Program-made: the position numbers and the translations under genes
Assembly: GCA_963728985.1 (NCBI GenBank)
Contig: CAVSME010000001.1
Coordinates: 310,001-374,000 of the forward strand
Direction of reading: 5' to 3'
Origin: DASXAI01 sp963728985
Lineage (GTDB): Bacteria; Actinomycetota; Acidimicrobiia; Acidimicrobiales; Ilumatobacteraceae
DNA: 64,000 bases
Notes under the pieces: model-generated
Databases searched by the model: none
Told to the model about the DNA's origin: nothing
Seen by the model: the letters and a program-made list of their open reading frames with translations, nothing else
In this document: positions 28,065 to 37,433 of the stretch, piece after piece
How positions within the stretch are numbered: position 1 is the stretch's first letter
Layout of the letters: each line of letters begins with the position of its first letter

Positions 28065-28508
28065 ATGGCTCTTCCCGACCTCAATGGCGCCGTCGGCCAC
28101 TCGTTCGGTCTCGAGATCGACGGTGTCGTCATCAAGCACATCCAGGAGGTGAGCGGCCTCAAGATGGAGCAGGACACCATCGAGATGAAGGCCAACTCGC
28201 CCGATGGCAAGTACATCAACAAGAAGCTGCCGGGCCGGCCCAAGGCCGGTGAGGTCACGCTGACCCGGGCCCTCACCGGTGACAACAGCTTCGAGAAGTG
28301 GGTCAAGTCGGCGCACTTCGGCCAGATGGGCGACGCTCGCAAGGGCGGCGCGGTCATCGTCTACGACTACGAGGGCTCGGCCATCAAGCACTACAAGCTC
28401 ACGGCGGCATGGCCGAAGAGCCTCGAGCTCGGCACGCTGAAGGCCGGCGACACGAGCGTGGTGACGGAGAAGCTCGTCCTCACCTATGAGGAACTGCAGC
28501 CCGAGTGA
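28065..28508 (+). CDS. eCIS inner tube protein
   Basis: 147 residues, gp19/Hcp-like tube family (Afp1/Pvc1). HSFGLEIDGVVIKHIQEVSGL opens the beta barrel; LTRALTGDNSFEKWVK and VLTYEEL at the end are typical. Hexameric rings stack to form the tube carried inside the sheath. It has a near-perfect ribosome site AGGAGGT (28050-28056) 8 bases before the ATG, consistent with very high demand for this subunit. Confidence 0.95.
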   Translation: MALPDLNGAVGHSFGLEIDGVVIKHIQEVSGLKMEQDTIEMKANSPDGKYINKKLPGRPKAGEVTLTRALTGDNSFEKWVKSAHFGQMGDARKGGAVIVYDYEGSAIKHYKLTAAWPKSLELGTLKAGDTSVVTEKLVLTYEELQPE

Positions 28509-28954
28509 TGCGCCGCTCCTTCGCCCCTGGTCTGGTCGATGACGAGGTCCAGGTGCCGTCCGAGGTCGAGCAACGAACCGACGAGCTCAGGACCGAGTTC
28601 GCGTTCGTGCTTCCTCGCGGCTACCTCGACCGGTCCGGCCAACTCCATCGGCACGGGGTCATGCGGCTGGCCACGGCTCGCGACGAGCTCGTTCCCTTGC
28701 ACGACGACCGGGTTCGTGAGAACCCGGCGTACCTCACGGTGGTGCTCCTGGCTCGGGTGATCACCGAGCTGGGCACCCTGAGCGAGGTGCACGCCGGCAT
28801 CGTCGAGGGGATGTTCGCCACCGACCTGGCGTTCCTCCAGGACCTCTACCGTCGCATCAACACCGAAGGCCACACGCGAGCACGCGTCGTCTGTCCCGCG
28901 TGCCAACACGAGATGACGGTCGATCTGGCCGGTGGTCGCCTGGGGGAATCGTGA
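28508..28954 (+). CDS. Tail-assembly-chaperone-like eCIS protein
   Basis: 148 residues; the ATG shares a base with the tube stop (TGATG). A central helix region (REPALLVL-type pattern; ENPAYLTVVLLARVITELGTL) resembles the phage tail assembly chaperone/gpE-like proteins that sit next to tube genes, and it ends with one CPAC pair and acidic residues. Proteins of this kind are common at this position in eCIS loci of actinobacteria and cyanobacteria. Function is inferred from position and weak similarity. Confidence 0.6.
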   Translation: MRRSFAPGLVDDEVQVPSEVEQRTDELRTEFAFVLPRGYLDRSGQLHRHGVMRLATARDELVPLHDDRVRENPAYLTVVLLARVITELGTLSEVHAGIVEGMFATDLAFLQDLYRRINTEGHTRARVVCPACQHEMTVDLAGGRLGES

Positions 28955-29097
28955 CGAACGGGGCCCAGCGCCTCTACGAGGAGGTCGCGTTCGTCGCATT
29001 CCACTTCCACTGGCAGTTCGACGACATCCTCGACCTCGAGCACCCGACCCGGCGGCGGTTCGTGCACGAGATCGAGCGGCTCGTCCAGAGGGCCTGA
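28951..29097 (+). CDS. Small eCIS-associated protein (DUF6760-like)
   Basis: 48 residues from GTG 28951, overlapping the previous stop in GTGA. LYEEVAFVAFHFHWQFDDILDLEHPTRRRFV is the whole conserved core (described by Y-E-E, H-F-H-W and L-E-H-x-x-R-R). Such mini-proteins sit between the chaperone-like and tape/VQR-type genes in related loci. Role unknown; probably an assembly adaptor. Confidence 0.7.
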   Translation: MTNGAQRLYEEVAFVAFHFHWQFDDILDLEHPTRRRFVHEIERLVQRA

Positions 29098-29100
29098 CCC

Positions 29101-31554
29101 ATGTGGTTCTCGCGCCGCCGTCACGACGAGGCGAGCCCGGCTCCGGAGCCGGACGCCGCCCGCCCGCCCGTGGTCACGCGCCACGACTGGTCCCAACTCC
29201 CCGCGCTGCAGCGGATTGGAACCGGCCTCGACGGCGTGGTCGACACCGGCTTCGAGGCCGATCTGGGCTCGTGGCACTCGCCCGGCATCCTGCGCCCGCT
29301 CGACCACGCTCTCTCCCAGGACGCTCCCTCCGGCATGGTCCTCGGCTCGATCGCCCGCTCCGCCCTGCCGAGCAGCGACGCGTCGTCGAGCGCCGCGGGC
29401 CCGGTGGCGCAGCGCACCGTCATGTTCGAGCCGCCGAGACGGCCGACGGCCACCTTCACGCCCGATGCGCCCCGGTCGATCCCCGCCGTGTCGGCCCCGG
29501 CGATGGAGGCGGCCGCGCCGCTCATCGTCGCCGACGTGTCGGTCGCCGATGCCCCCGCCCTGCCAGCGACCGAGCCCACGCCGCCACTGCCGGCCGACGA
29601 CCGCGCCGGACCGTCCGAGGTCGCCCCGATCGAGCCCGAGGCACCGCCACCGATCGATCAGGCCGACACCGTGGCGCCGACACTTGGTACGCCGGGCCCG
29701 GTGCGAGAGCCGGAGCCCAACCCGCCGGTGCCCGATCCCATCCAACGCACGGTCGAGCCGACACCGCGGCCGTTCGGGCTCGGGGCGCCGCTCCCCGCAC
29801 CAGGATCCGACGCACCCGCCGTCCCGAACGCGCCGTCTCCCACTGCGCCGGTGCAACGGACGAGGCGTGACGGGCCGGCACCGGCAGCCAGCGCACCGCC
29901 GGTCGTCCAACGGGAGCTCCTCGACGCTCGCGCCGGCGACGACGCGCCGCTCAGCGCCGCACCGGACCCCGCCGGCCCAGACCTCGCCGTACCGGAGCCC
30001 GTTCCCGACGCCGCCACACCAGTGACGGCGGTGGCCGAGAGCGCCACCGCCCCGCTCGTGGGCGACGCCGCGCCCGGGCCGGCGTTCGACCACTCGGCCG
30101 TGCCGCCCGAGCCCGGTCCTGAGGTGTCTGCGGCCAGCACCACGCCGCTGCTCGGCGGTCACCCGCCGCTGCTCGACGTGGGCAGCGACGGAGGCGACGA
30201 GCCTGACCCGGCGGCGCTGACCCCGACCTCGGCGCTGCCCGTCGTCCAGACGCGGCGCGCCGGACTCGGCGAACCGTGGCGTGCGGCGCCCGAGCCGGCG
30301 ACCCCGGCGGTGGTGCAGCGGACCCCCGCGCTCGACGCGAGCCCAGCGGTGTCCCGTCCGGTCGACGCCGGCCCCGGCGAGCCCCCGGTCGTGGGCGCGA
30401 ACGAGACCGCGCCGGTCGCCCCGCCCGATCCCGATCCAGCCCCGCCCACCCTCGAGCCGACCCCGATCGCCGCCGAGTCGGTCACCGCGGAATCGCCGGC
30501 CACCGCCCCGCTGCTGTCGGCGTCGGCGCCGATCCTGGAACCGGCGCCCGACTTGACGGCGCCGACGAGCGAGGCGCCGGTCAGCCCGGCACCGGGGCCG
30601 GCGACGGGATCGGTGACGTGGACGCCCCTGCTAACCGACCCGCCGGGTCCGTCCACGGCAACGGCGGGCGCAGACGCCTCCGTTGGGCCTGGACCGGTCC
30701 CCACCCAGCGGCTCGCCCCCTCGACGACCGCGCCCCCCGCCCAGACGGGGGGTCCGAGCGCTCCCACGGCGACACCCACCGATGTCGCGCCCAGCGTGGC
30801 ACCCACGCTGGGCACCGACGCGGGCGGCGGCCTCCCGGTGACGCTGGCCGCCGAGCCCGGCCGGTCCAGCGAGGGCGAGGTGGGCGCTCCCGCGTCTTCC
30901 GACCGGCCCGGCGGGCCCACGCTGCCGACCCTCCCGGCCGTGCCCGATGTGGCGGACGTGTCCGCGCCACCCACGCTGTCCGTCGCCGAGGGCGCCCCAG
31001 CCGATGCGCCGACCTCACCGGCACCGGCACCGACCGTCGTCGCCCTGCTCGGCGAGCGCACGATGGCCCCGGCGGCGGCGCCTCGGACCGAGCGCGCGTC
31101 AGGCGTCGCCGTGCAGCGCCTCGCCGGCGAGCCGGCGCCCGCCGTCCCGTCCCGCCCTGCACGGGCGAGCGCGCCGGCATCGCCCCGCGTGGCCGACCGC
31201 GGCACCACGACGTCGTGGAGCACGCAGCGCGCCGTTTCGTGGGTCGACGCCGGCAGCGTGGCCGTCGAGGCGGGCGTGGCCCAGCGCGAGGCCGACGGCT
31301 CGGTCGTCTTCCAAGCGGGAGCGTTCGAGGGTCCCGAGGCGGACGTCGATGCCGGCGACGGCGAGGTCGTGCAGCGCGCCGCCGCGACGGGCGCGACCTC
31401 CACGCCTGCCGCGCCCGGCGCCGCCCGCGGTGCCGACAGCGGCGACCTGGACGAGCTGGCGAAGCGCCTGTACGGGCGGCTGCGGGTGATGCTCAAGCAC
31501 GAGCTCCGCCTCGATCGGGAGCGGGCCGGCGTCCTCACCCAGGGACGGAGGTGA
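29101..31554 (+). CDS. Large disordered Pro/Ala-rich eCIS protein with VQR repeats
   Basis: 817 residues. The first 80 residues are more ordered (HDWSQLPALQRIG; FEADLGSWHSPGILRPL). From about residue 100 to 720 the protein is a Pro/Ala/Thr/Asp low-complexity chain studded with at least ten Gln-Arg motifs (PVAQRT, DPIQRT, PVQRTR, VVQREL, VVQRTP, AVQRLA, STQRAV, VAQREA, VVQRAA). The last 40 residues form a helix with LYGRLRVMLKHELRLDRERAG, a motif I associate with eCIS proteins at this position. Length and place suggest a tape-measure or lumen-filling scaffold. The same VQR words occur in the DUF4157 protein. I cannot assign a function. Confidence 0.6.
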   Translation: MWFSRRRHDEASPAPEPDAARPPVVTRHDWSQLPALQRIGTGLDGVVDTGFEADLGSWHSPGILRPLDHALSQDAPSGMVLGSIARSALPSSDASSSAAGPVAQRTVMFEPPRRPTATFTPDAPRSIPAVSAPAMEAAAPLIVADVSVADAPALPATEPTPPLPADDRAGPSEVAPIEPEAPPPIDQADTVAPTLGTPGPVREPEPNPPVPDPIQRTVEPTPRPFGLGAPLPAPGSDAPAVPNAPSPTAPVQRTRRDGPAPAASAPPVVQRELLDARAGDDAPLSAAPDPAGPDLAVPEPVPDAATPVTAVAESATAPLVGDAAPGPAFDHSAVPPEPGPEVSAASTTPLLGGHPPLLDVGSDGGDEPDPAALTPTSALPVVQTRRAGLGEPWRAAPEPATPAVVQRTPALDASPAVSRPVDAGPGEPPVVGANETAPVAPPDPDPAPPTLEPTPIAAESVTAESPATAPLLSASAPILEPAPDLTAPTSEAPVSPAPGPATGSVTWTPLLTDPPGPSTATAGADASVGPGPVPTQRLAPSTTAPPAQTGGPSAPTATPTDVAPSVAPTLGTDAGGGLPVTLAAEPGRSSEGEVGAPASSDRPGGPTLPTLPAVPDVADVSAPPTLSVAEGAPADAPTSPAPAPTVVALLGERTMAPAAAPRTERASGVAVQRLAGEPAPAVPSRPARASAPASPRVADRGTTTSWSTQRAVSWVDAGSVAVEAGVAQREADGSVVFQAGAFEGPEADVDAGDGEVVQRAAATGATSTPAAPGAARGADSGDLDELAKRLYGRLRVMLKHELRLDRERAGVLTQGRR

Positions 31555-31558
31555 CGAG

Positions 31559-31999
31559 GTGGCGGCCAGCACCGATCCCGGCATCCAGCTCTACTTCCAC
31601 GTGGAGATCGACCACCATCGCCTGGGCCTGTTCACGTCGTGCGACGGGCTCGGCTGCGAGGTGGTGCTCGAGCAGCGCGAGGAGGGCGGCAACAACCTCT
31701 TCGTGCACCAGCTGCCGGTCCGGTTCAAGTACTCGAACATCAAGTTGGCGCGGCCGCTCGACCAGGATTCGGCCGAGGTCGCGGCATGGTTCGGCTCCAT
31801 GAAAGGGGCGCTGGAGCGCACCACGGGCCACATCACCGCCCTCACGGCCGAGCTGAAGCCGATGGCCACCTGGCACCTGGACGGCGTGATCCCCGTGCGG
31901 TGGCAGGGCCCGTCGTTCAACGCGGAGTCCGCCAAGATGGCCACGGAGACGCTCGAGCTCGCTCATCACGGCTTCACCTACGAGAAGAGGAAGGACTAG
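31559..31999 (+). CDS. Second tube-type protein (Afp5/Pvc5-like tube initiator)
   Basis: 146 residues from GTG 31559. Same beta-barrel family as the inner tube (LYFHVEIDHHRLGLFTSCDGL; TETLELAHHGF) but shorter contacts and different ends. In Afp/PVC particles a tube paralogue just before the LysM protein caps the baseplate end and starts tube growth; I infer the same here from order and family. Its stop shares one base with the next GTG. Confidence 0.85.
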   Translation: MAASTDPGIQLYFHVEIDHHRLGLFTSCDGLGCEVVLEQREEGGNNLFVHQLPVRFKYSNIKLARPLDQDSAEVAAWFGSMKGALERTTGHITALTAELKPMATWHLDGVIPVRWQGPSFNAESAKMATETLELAHHGFTYEKRKD

Positions 32000-32679
32000 T
32001 GGCCGACGTCCCCTCGAAGTACAAGCGGGCCTTCCTGCAGCTGCACGAGCCGCGCGACAAGGGCAAGAAGATGGGTCCGCTGATCGACACCATCAACTTC
32101 TCCTTCAACCCCAAGGAGCTGACCGTCCAGCGCACCGCCGACTGGAAGGCGACCGCCACCAAGAAGCCGCAGCCGCCTGAGTACAACGGCGCCAAGGCCG
32201 GCACGGTGACAGTCGAGATGTTCCTCGATGCCTCCGAAGGGGGGCAGGTGAAGAGCACGGTCGACAAGTTGCTGGCCGCCGTGCTGCCGGCGAAGGGCAC
32301 CGACGACAAGCAGAAGCCGGTCGCTCCGTACGTGGCCCTCGGTTGGGGGAAGGTCACGTACGTCTCGTGCGCCGTCGTCAACTCGGTCAGCGCGAAGTAC
32401 ACCCGCTTCGACGCCGACGGCCAGGCGATCCGCGCCGTCGTGACAGTCACACTGCAGGAGGTGCTGCCCAGCGTCGTGCGCCAGAACCCGACGTCGGGCG
32501 CGACCGGGGCCCAGAGCTCGCACCTCGTGCTGTCGGGCGACTGCCTCGCATCGATCTCCACCAGCGAGTACGGCGACCCGAACAACTGGCGCGCCATCGC
32601 CGACGCCAACGGCATCGACGATCCGTTCCGCCTCCGACCGGGGAAGCGTCTCGTCGTCCCCACGCCCAGCCAGAACTGA
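31999..32679 (+). CDS. LysM-domain baseplate protein (Afp7/Pvc7-like)
   Basis: 226 residues from GTG 31999, which overlaps the preceding TAG. The N-terminal two thirds (INFSFNPKELTVQRTADWKA) is the gp53-like region; the last 55 residues are a LysM fold (VLSGDCLASISTSEYGDPNNWRAIADANGIDDPFRL, key residues G-D-x-L and N-W-R-x-I-A-x-A-N). It glues spike hub to tube and wedge in eCIS baseplates. Confidence 0.88.
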   Translation: MADVPSKYKRAFLQLHEPRDKGKKMGPLIDTINFSFNPKELTVQRTADWKATATKKPQPPEYNGAKAGTVTVEMFLDASEGGQVKSTVDKLLAAVLPAKGTDDKQKPVAPYVALGWGKVTYVSCAVVNSVSAKYTRFDADGQAIRAVVTVTLQEVLPSVVRQNPTSGATGAQSSHLVLSGDCLASISTSEYGDPNNWRAIADANGIDDPFRLRPGKRLVVPTPSQN

Positions 32680-32686
32680 GCGACTG

Positions 32687-34423
32687 ATGACGGCACAGGT
32701 CACCAACACCTTCCTGATCGAGTTCGACGGCCAGAAGCTGGCCGCCGACGTCGACCTCACCGCCGTCGTGGTCGAGGACCAGCTCCACCTGCCCGACTCG
32801 TTCATCATCACGTTCCGGGACGGCTCGCGCACGGCACTGTCGCGCAGCGGCGCCAAGGTGGGCGGCAAGGTCAAGGTCTCCGTGCTCAACGACTCGGCGC
32901 AGCAGCCGGTCACGCTCATCAAGGGAGAGGTGACCGCCCTCGAAGCCGAGATCCACCAGGGGACGAGCTTCTCGATCGTGCGCGGCTACGACGAGTCGCA
33001 CCGCCTCCTCCACGGCAGCGTGACCGAGAGCTACCAGAACGCGACGTTCGCCGACATCGCCAAGAAGGTCGCCCAGCGCCACAGCCTGAAGCCCGGCAAC
33101 ATCGAAGGCACGTCGCCGACCCATCCGCACGTGACGCAGGCCAACGAGAGCGACTGGGAGTTCTTGCGCCGCCTCGCCGCCGAGGTCGGCTTCGAGATCA
33201 CCGTCACCGACGGCAAGCTGAACTTCTACCACCCGGTGAACTCGTCGGGGGCGCCGAGCGCCGGCGACCTGACCAGCGAGAACCCGCTCAACCTGCTCGT
33301 CGGATCCAACCTCCTCGAGCTGCGCGCCGTGGTGACGGCGGCCGAGCAGGTCAAGCAGGTGGAGGTGCGGGGCTGGGACGCAACGACCAAGAAGGCCGTC
33401 GTCGCCACCGCCGACGCCAAGACCGACACGATCGCCAACGGGCACAAACCGGCCGAGCTGGCCGGGAAGTTCCCCGGGCCCAACCTGGTCGCCGTCGACG
33501 TCCCTCTGGAGACGGCCAAGGAGGTCGACAACGCCGCCAAGGCCCTGGCCGAGCGGGTGGCGGCGTCGTTCACCGAGATGGAGGGACAGGCGCGGGGCGA
33601 TGCCGGCCTGAAGGCGGGCGCCGCCGTCACCATCGGGCTGCTCGGCGCGCCGTTCGACGGCAAGTACGTCATCACCAGCAGCCGTCACACCTACGACTCG
33701 GCCGAGGGGTACACGACCTGGTTCACCGTGAGCGGGCGCCAGGAGCGGACGCTGCTCGGGCTGACGGGATCGACAGGCGGGGGCGTGCCGGGTCGCATCC
33801 CCGGCGTCGTGCCCGCGGTGGTGGACGACGTCGACGACCCGGACAAGCACGGCCGGGTGCGCCTGCGCTTCCCGTGGATGGCCGACATGTACGTGAGCGA
33901 CTGGTGTCGCGTCGCCCACGTGGGCGCCGGCCCCGACCGCGGCTTCTTCATCCTGCCCGAAGTGGGCGACGAGGTCCTCGTGTCGTTCGACCAGGGCGAG
34001 GTGCGGCGCCCGTTCGTGCTGGGCGGGCTCTACAACGGCCAGGACAAGGCGAAGACGGGCCCGGGCTCGCTGCTGGACAGCTCCAGCCATGCGGTCAACA
34101 ACCGGCTGTTCACGTCGCGCAAGGGCCACCAGCTCGTGTTCATCGACGCCGACGACCACTGCGGTGTCGTGGTGTCGACGGGCGACGGCAAGCTCGAGCT
34201 CCGGCTCGACCAGGCCAACAGCAAGATCGAGGTGAAGTGCAGCGGCGACGTCACCGTCACCGCCGACGGGGCCACGAAGTTCGAGAGCAAGGGAGCGTTC
34301 GAAGTGTCGGCGCAGTCCATCAAGCTCGAGGCGCAGACCAGCGCCAGCCTGAAGGGTGCGCAGGTGTCGATCGAAGGTTCCGGACCCGTCAAGGTGGCGG
34401 GCCAGCCGATCCAGTTGAACTGA
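32687..34423 (+). CDS. VgrG-like spike/hub protein (Afp8/Pvc8-like)
   Basis: 578 residues. The first 360 form the gp27-like hub (late control D family; VEDQLHLPDSFIITF). An OB-fold of gp5 type follows (VDDVDDPDKHGRVRLRFPWM; YNGQDK) and the C-terminus is a beta-helical needle with repeated short strands (VTVTADGATKFESKG; LEAQTSASLKGAQVSIEGSG). The trimer forms the central spike that pierces the target. No lysozyme domain is inserted. The tip would be capped by the DUF4280 protein at 41946. Confidence 0.93.
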   Translation: MTAQVTNTFLIEFDGQKLAADVDLTAVVVEDQLHLPDSFIITFRDGSRTALSRSGAKVGGKVKVSVLNDSAQQPVTLIKGEVTALEAEIHQGTSFSIVRGYDESHRLLHGSVTESYQNATFADIAKKVAQRHSLKPGNIEGTSPTHPHVTQANESDWEFLRRLAAEVGFEITVTDGKLNFYHPVNSSGAPSAGDLTSENPLNLLVGSNLLELRAVVTAAEQVKQVEVRGWDATTKKAVVATADAKTDTIANGHKPAELAGKFPGPNLVAVDVPLETAKEVDNAAKALAERVAASFTEMEGQARGDAGLKAGAAVTIGLLGAPFDGKYVITSSRHTYDSAEGYTTWFTVSGRQERTLLGLTGSTGGGVPGRIPGVVPAVVDDVDDPDKHGRVRLRFPWMADMYVSDWCRVAHVGAGPDRGFFILPEVGDEVLVSFDQGEVRRPFVLGGLYNGQDKAKTGPGSLLDSSSHAVNNRLFTSRKGHQLVFIDADDHCGVVVSTGDGKLELRLDQANSKIEVKCSGDVTVTADGATKFESKGAFEVSAQSIKLEAQTSASLKGAQVSIEGSGPVKVAGQPIQLN

Positions 34424-34436
34424 GGGAGACGAGCGA

Positions 34437-34844
34437 ATGGCCGAGAGCCTGGTCGGGGTGGGCTTCGCCTTCCCCTTGCGACTCGATCCCGCCGGCGCGG
34501 TCGCGCTCGTCGCCCGCGAGCACAAGATCGAGCAGTCGATCCGGTTGATCCTGGCCACCGCCCAAGGCGAGCGACCGATGCGGCCCGACTTCGGCAGCGG
34601 TGTCCACAACTACGTGTTCTCGTCGGACGACGCCGTCACCGCCGGGCGCCTCGCCTACGAGGTGCGCTCGGCCCTCGAACGATGGGAGCCGCGGATCGAC
34701 CTCGTCGAGGTGGCGGTGGCCGCCGAGGAAGTGCACGGCGACGACTGCCTGCTGATCGAGATCACCTACGTCATCCGTGGGACCAACGACGCCCGCAACC
34801 TCGTGTTCCCCTTCTACACCATCCCCCAGGAGTCACGGCCGTGA
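34437..34844 (+). CDS. gp25-like baseplate wedge protein (Afp9/Pvc9-like)
   Basis: 135 residues. GFAFPLRLDPAG at the start and the family core ILATAQGERPMRPDFGSGVHNYVF near residue 40 (the E-R-x-M-R-P-x-F-G motif) identify GPW/gp25. It joins the sheath to the baseplate wedge. Its stop overlaps the following GTG by four bases. Confidence 0.93.
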   Translation: MAESLVGVGFAFPLRLDPAGAVALVAREHKIEQSIRLILATAQGERPMRPDFGSGVHNYVFSSDDAVTAGRLAYEVRSALERWEPRIDLVEVAVAAEEVHGDDCLLIEITYVIRGTNDARNLVFPFYTIPQESRP

Positions 34845-37408
34845 CCCTCCCGGCTCCCAACCTCGACGACCGCACGTTCCAGGACCTCGTCGACGAGGCC
34901 AAGCGGATGGTGCAACGACGCTGGCCCGAGTGGACGGGATGGACGGACCACAACGTCTCCGATCCGGGCGTCACCCTGATCGAGACGTTCGCCTACATGG
35001 TCGAGCAGCTCATATTCCGGCTCAACCGCGTCCCGGACAAGAACTACGTGAAGTTCCTGGAGATGATCGGCATCGAGCTGCGGCCACCGCACGCGGCGAC
35101 GGTCGACGTCACCTTCTGGTTGACGGCACCCCAGCAGCGAGTGGTCACGGTGCCGCTCGGGGCCGAGGTGGCGACGGAGCGCACGGACATCGCCGATGCC
35201 GTCGTCTTCCGGACCAGCGAGTCGCTCGACATCGTCCCGTGCAATCGCGCCGCAGCAGCGTCGGCACCGGCCGGCGGGAGCCACCAGGACCAGACCGACT
35301 CCCTCGCCATCGGGCGTGAGATCTCGCTGTTCTCGGATCAGCCGGCGCCGGGTGACAGCTTCTACGTCGGGCTCTCGAACCCGACCCCGTCGTGCATCGT
35401 GGCCATCCGCTTCACCGGCAACGTCGAGGGGTACGGCATCGACCCCCTCGACCCGCCGCGGGTGTGGGAGGCGTGGACGCCTCAGGGGTGGAAGGAATGC
35501 GAGATCGAGCGGGACGAGACGGGCGGCTTCAACCGGGCCGGCGACGTCATCCTCCATGTCCCGCGGCGACACACCGAGTCCACCATCGCCGGGCGGACGG
35601 CGGGCTGGTTGCGGTGCGTCATCTCGGTGCCGGCCGAGAACCAGCCGATGTACCGAGCCACCCCGCGAGTCCGCGGGCTCGAGGCGTTCACCATCGGCGG
35701 AACCACCGCGGCGGTGCACTCCGACGAGATCGTCAACGAGGTGCTCGGCACGTCGGAGGGCGTCCCCGGGCAGTGGTTCGACCTCGAGCACCGGCCGGTC
35801 ACGTTCGGCTCGGAGCCCGAGTGCATCCAGGTGATGACCGAGGTCGTGCTGGCGGACGGCTCGACGACGGCCGACGTCACCGAATGGCACCGCACCGACA
35901 CGTTCGCGGCGACGACCGCTGACGAGCGGTGCTTCCGGATCGAGCCGACCGGAGGGCGCATCGAGTTCGCGCCGGCCCTGCGCCAAGCCGACGGATCGGT
36001 CGACCAGCGCGGCGCGGTGCCGCCGCCGGGCTCCGTGCTGCGCATCCCGCGATACCGCCACGGCGGCGGCCGCGCCGGCAACGTCTCCGCGTACCGGTTG
36101 ATCGTCCTGAAGTCGTCGATCCCGTCCGTGGCCCGCTGCGAGAACCGCCGGGCCGCCGAAGGCGGCGTGGACGGCGAGACGCTCGAAGCGGCCAAGCAGC
36201 GGGCCCCGCTGGCCTTCCGCACGCGGGATCGGGCCGTGACCGCGGAGGACTTCGAGTACTTCACGCTCCATGCGGCGCGCGCCATCGCCCGGGCCAAGTG
36301 CGTGGGGCGCAACACCGAGCCCGGTCTCGTACGGGTGCTCGTCGTGCCCCACGTCCCCGACATCCCGAGCATCCCCGGCGGGTTCGAGCTCGAGCACCTC
36401 CGGCCCCAGGAAGACACGCTCGAGGCCATCCGCGAAGAGCTCAGCCACCGCCGGCTGGTGGGGACACGGGTCATCGTGGAGCCGCCGCTCTACCAAGGCG
36501 TGCGCATCGGTGGCCGGCTGCGAGCATGGCGCACCGCCGACGTCGAGGACGTGGAACGGCGGGCCAACGCCGCGCTGTACCGCTACCTGCATCCGATCGT
36601 GGGCGGCCCCGCCGGTACCGGCTGGCCGTTCGGCCGACCGCTCACCACCGGCGAGATCCACGCCGTCCTCGGATCGGTCGCCGGCGTGGACCTCGTGGAC
36701 GACGTCTCCATCTTCGGTGTCGATCTCGCCACCAACCAGCTCGCCCCGCAACCGTCGACTCGTCTCGAGCTGCCGCCCGAGGCGCTCTTCTACTCGACGG
36801 TGCACCAGATTCCGGGTGGTGGCGGGACAGTGAGGAAGGGCTTCGCCGCCAACGGCGTGGACGAGCCGTACCTCGAGACCGGCGCCGTGTCCATCGGCTC
36901 GCTCCTGCCCGCGGTGTACCAGGAGTACGACGAGAACGCGCTGCGCCTCACCTCCGGCCTCGACGGCGTGCTGGCGCCGGTGTGGCTGTCGATCGACTGC
37001 TACGACGCGTACCTCAGCCCCGGCATGAGCCCCGACGATGTGACCAGCTGGTTGGCCAACTGGGTCGGCATCGTGGCCACCGACAACTGGCGGCCCGGGC
37101 AACTGGACCACCTGATCGAGCGCTCGTTCGACCTGCACCGGTGGCGAGGCACCGTGAAGGGCATGGCTGACCTGATCGAGGCGTACACCGGCATCAATCC
37201 GGAGATCGAGGACAACGGCGGCGTCACCGTCTCCGCGACGCGCGGCGGCAGCCCGGCCGGCACCGATCGTCCCGCCGTGGTCGTGCGCCTGCCCCGGCAG
37301 TCACTGGGCCCCGACGAGGCGACACGCGACGAGCGGCTCGAGCGGCTGAACGCGCTCGTGGCCGCCACGACACCGGCCCACGTCATCGTGCGGGTGGAGC
37401 TGACGTAG
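34841..37408 (+). CDS. Baseplate J-like wedge fused to tail protein I-like domain (Afp11-Afp12 fusion)
   Basis: 855 residues from GTG 34841. The first 660 residues are a gp6/baseplate-J type protein (ITEWTDHN-type start: WPEWTGWTDHNVSDPGVTL; later AKQRAPLAFRTRDRAVTAEDFEYF). From about 685 on, SIGSLLPAVYQEYDENALRLTSGLDG and RPGQLDHLIERSFDLHRWRGTVKG match the TIGR02242-type phage tail protein I domain. Standard eCIS loci encode these as two genes. No stop or start separates them here and the linker near residue 670 reads cleanly, so the fusion looks genuine. It ends 25 bases from the convergent DUF4157 gene. Confidence 0.88.
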   Translation: MTLPAPNLDDRTFQDLVDEAKRMVQRRWPEWTGWTDHNVSDPGVTLIETFAYMVEQLIFRLNRVPDKNYVKFLEMIGIELRPPHAATVDVTFWLTAPQQRVVTVPLGAEVATERTDIADAVVFRTSESLDIVPCNRAAAASAPAGGSHQDQTDSLAIGREISLFSDQPAPGDSFYVGLSNPTPSCIVAIRFTGNVEGYGIDPLDPPRVWEAWTPQGWKECEIERDETGGFNRAGDVILHVPRRHTESTIAGRTAGWLRCVISVPAENQPMYRATPRVRGLEAFTIGGTTAAVHSDEIVNEVLGTSEGVPGQWFDLEHRPVTFGSEPECIQVMTEVVLADGSTTADVTEWHRTDTFAATTADERCFRIEPTGGRIEFAPALRQADGSVDQRGAVPPPGSVLRIPRYRHGGGRAGNVSAYRLIVLKSSIPSVARCENRRAAEGGVDGETLEAAKQRAPLAFRTRDRAVTAEDFEYFTLHAARAIARAKCVGRNTEPGLVRVLVVPHVPDIPSIPGGFELEHLRPQEDTLEAIREELSHRRLVGTRVIVEPPLYQGVRIGGRLRAWRTADVEDVERRANAALYRYLHPIVGGPAGTGWPFGRPLTTGEIHAVLGSVAGVDLVDDVSIFGVDLATNQLAPQPSTRLELPPEALFYSTVHQIPGGGGTVRKGFAANGVDEPYLETGAVSIGSLLPAVYQEYDENALRLTSGLDGVLAPVWLSIDCYDAYLSPGMSPDDVTSWLANWVGIVATDNWRPGQLDHLIERSFDLHRWRGTVKGMADLIEAYTGINPEIEDNGGVTVSATRGGSPAGTDRPAVVVRLPRQSLGPDEATRDERLERLNALVAATTPAHVIVRVELT

Positions 37409-37433
37409 CGAGCCCGCGCCGCGCCGCCGGCGG

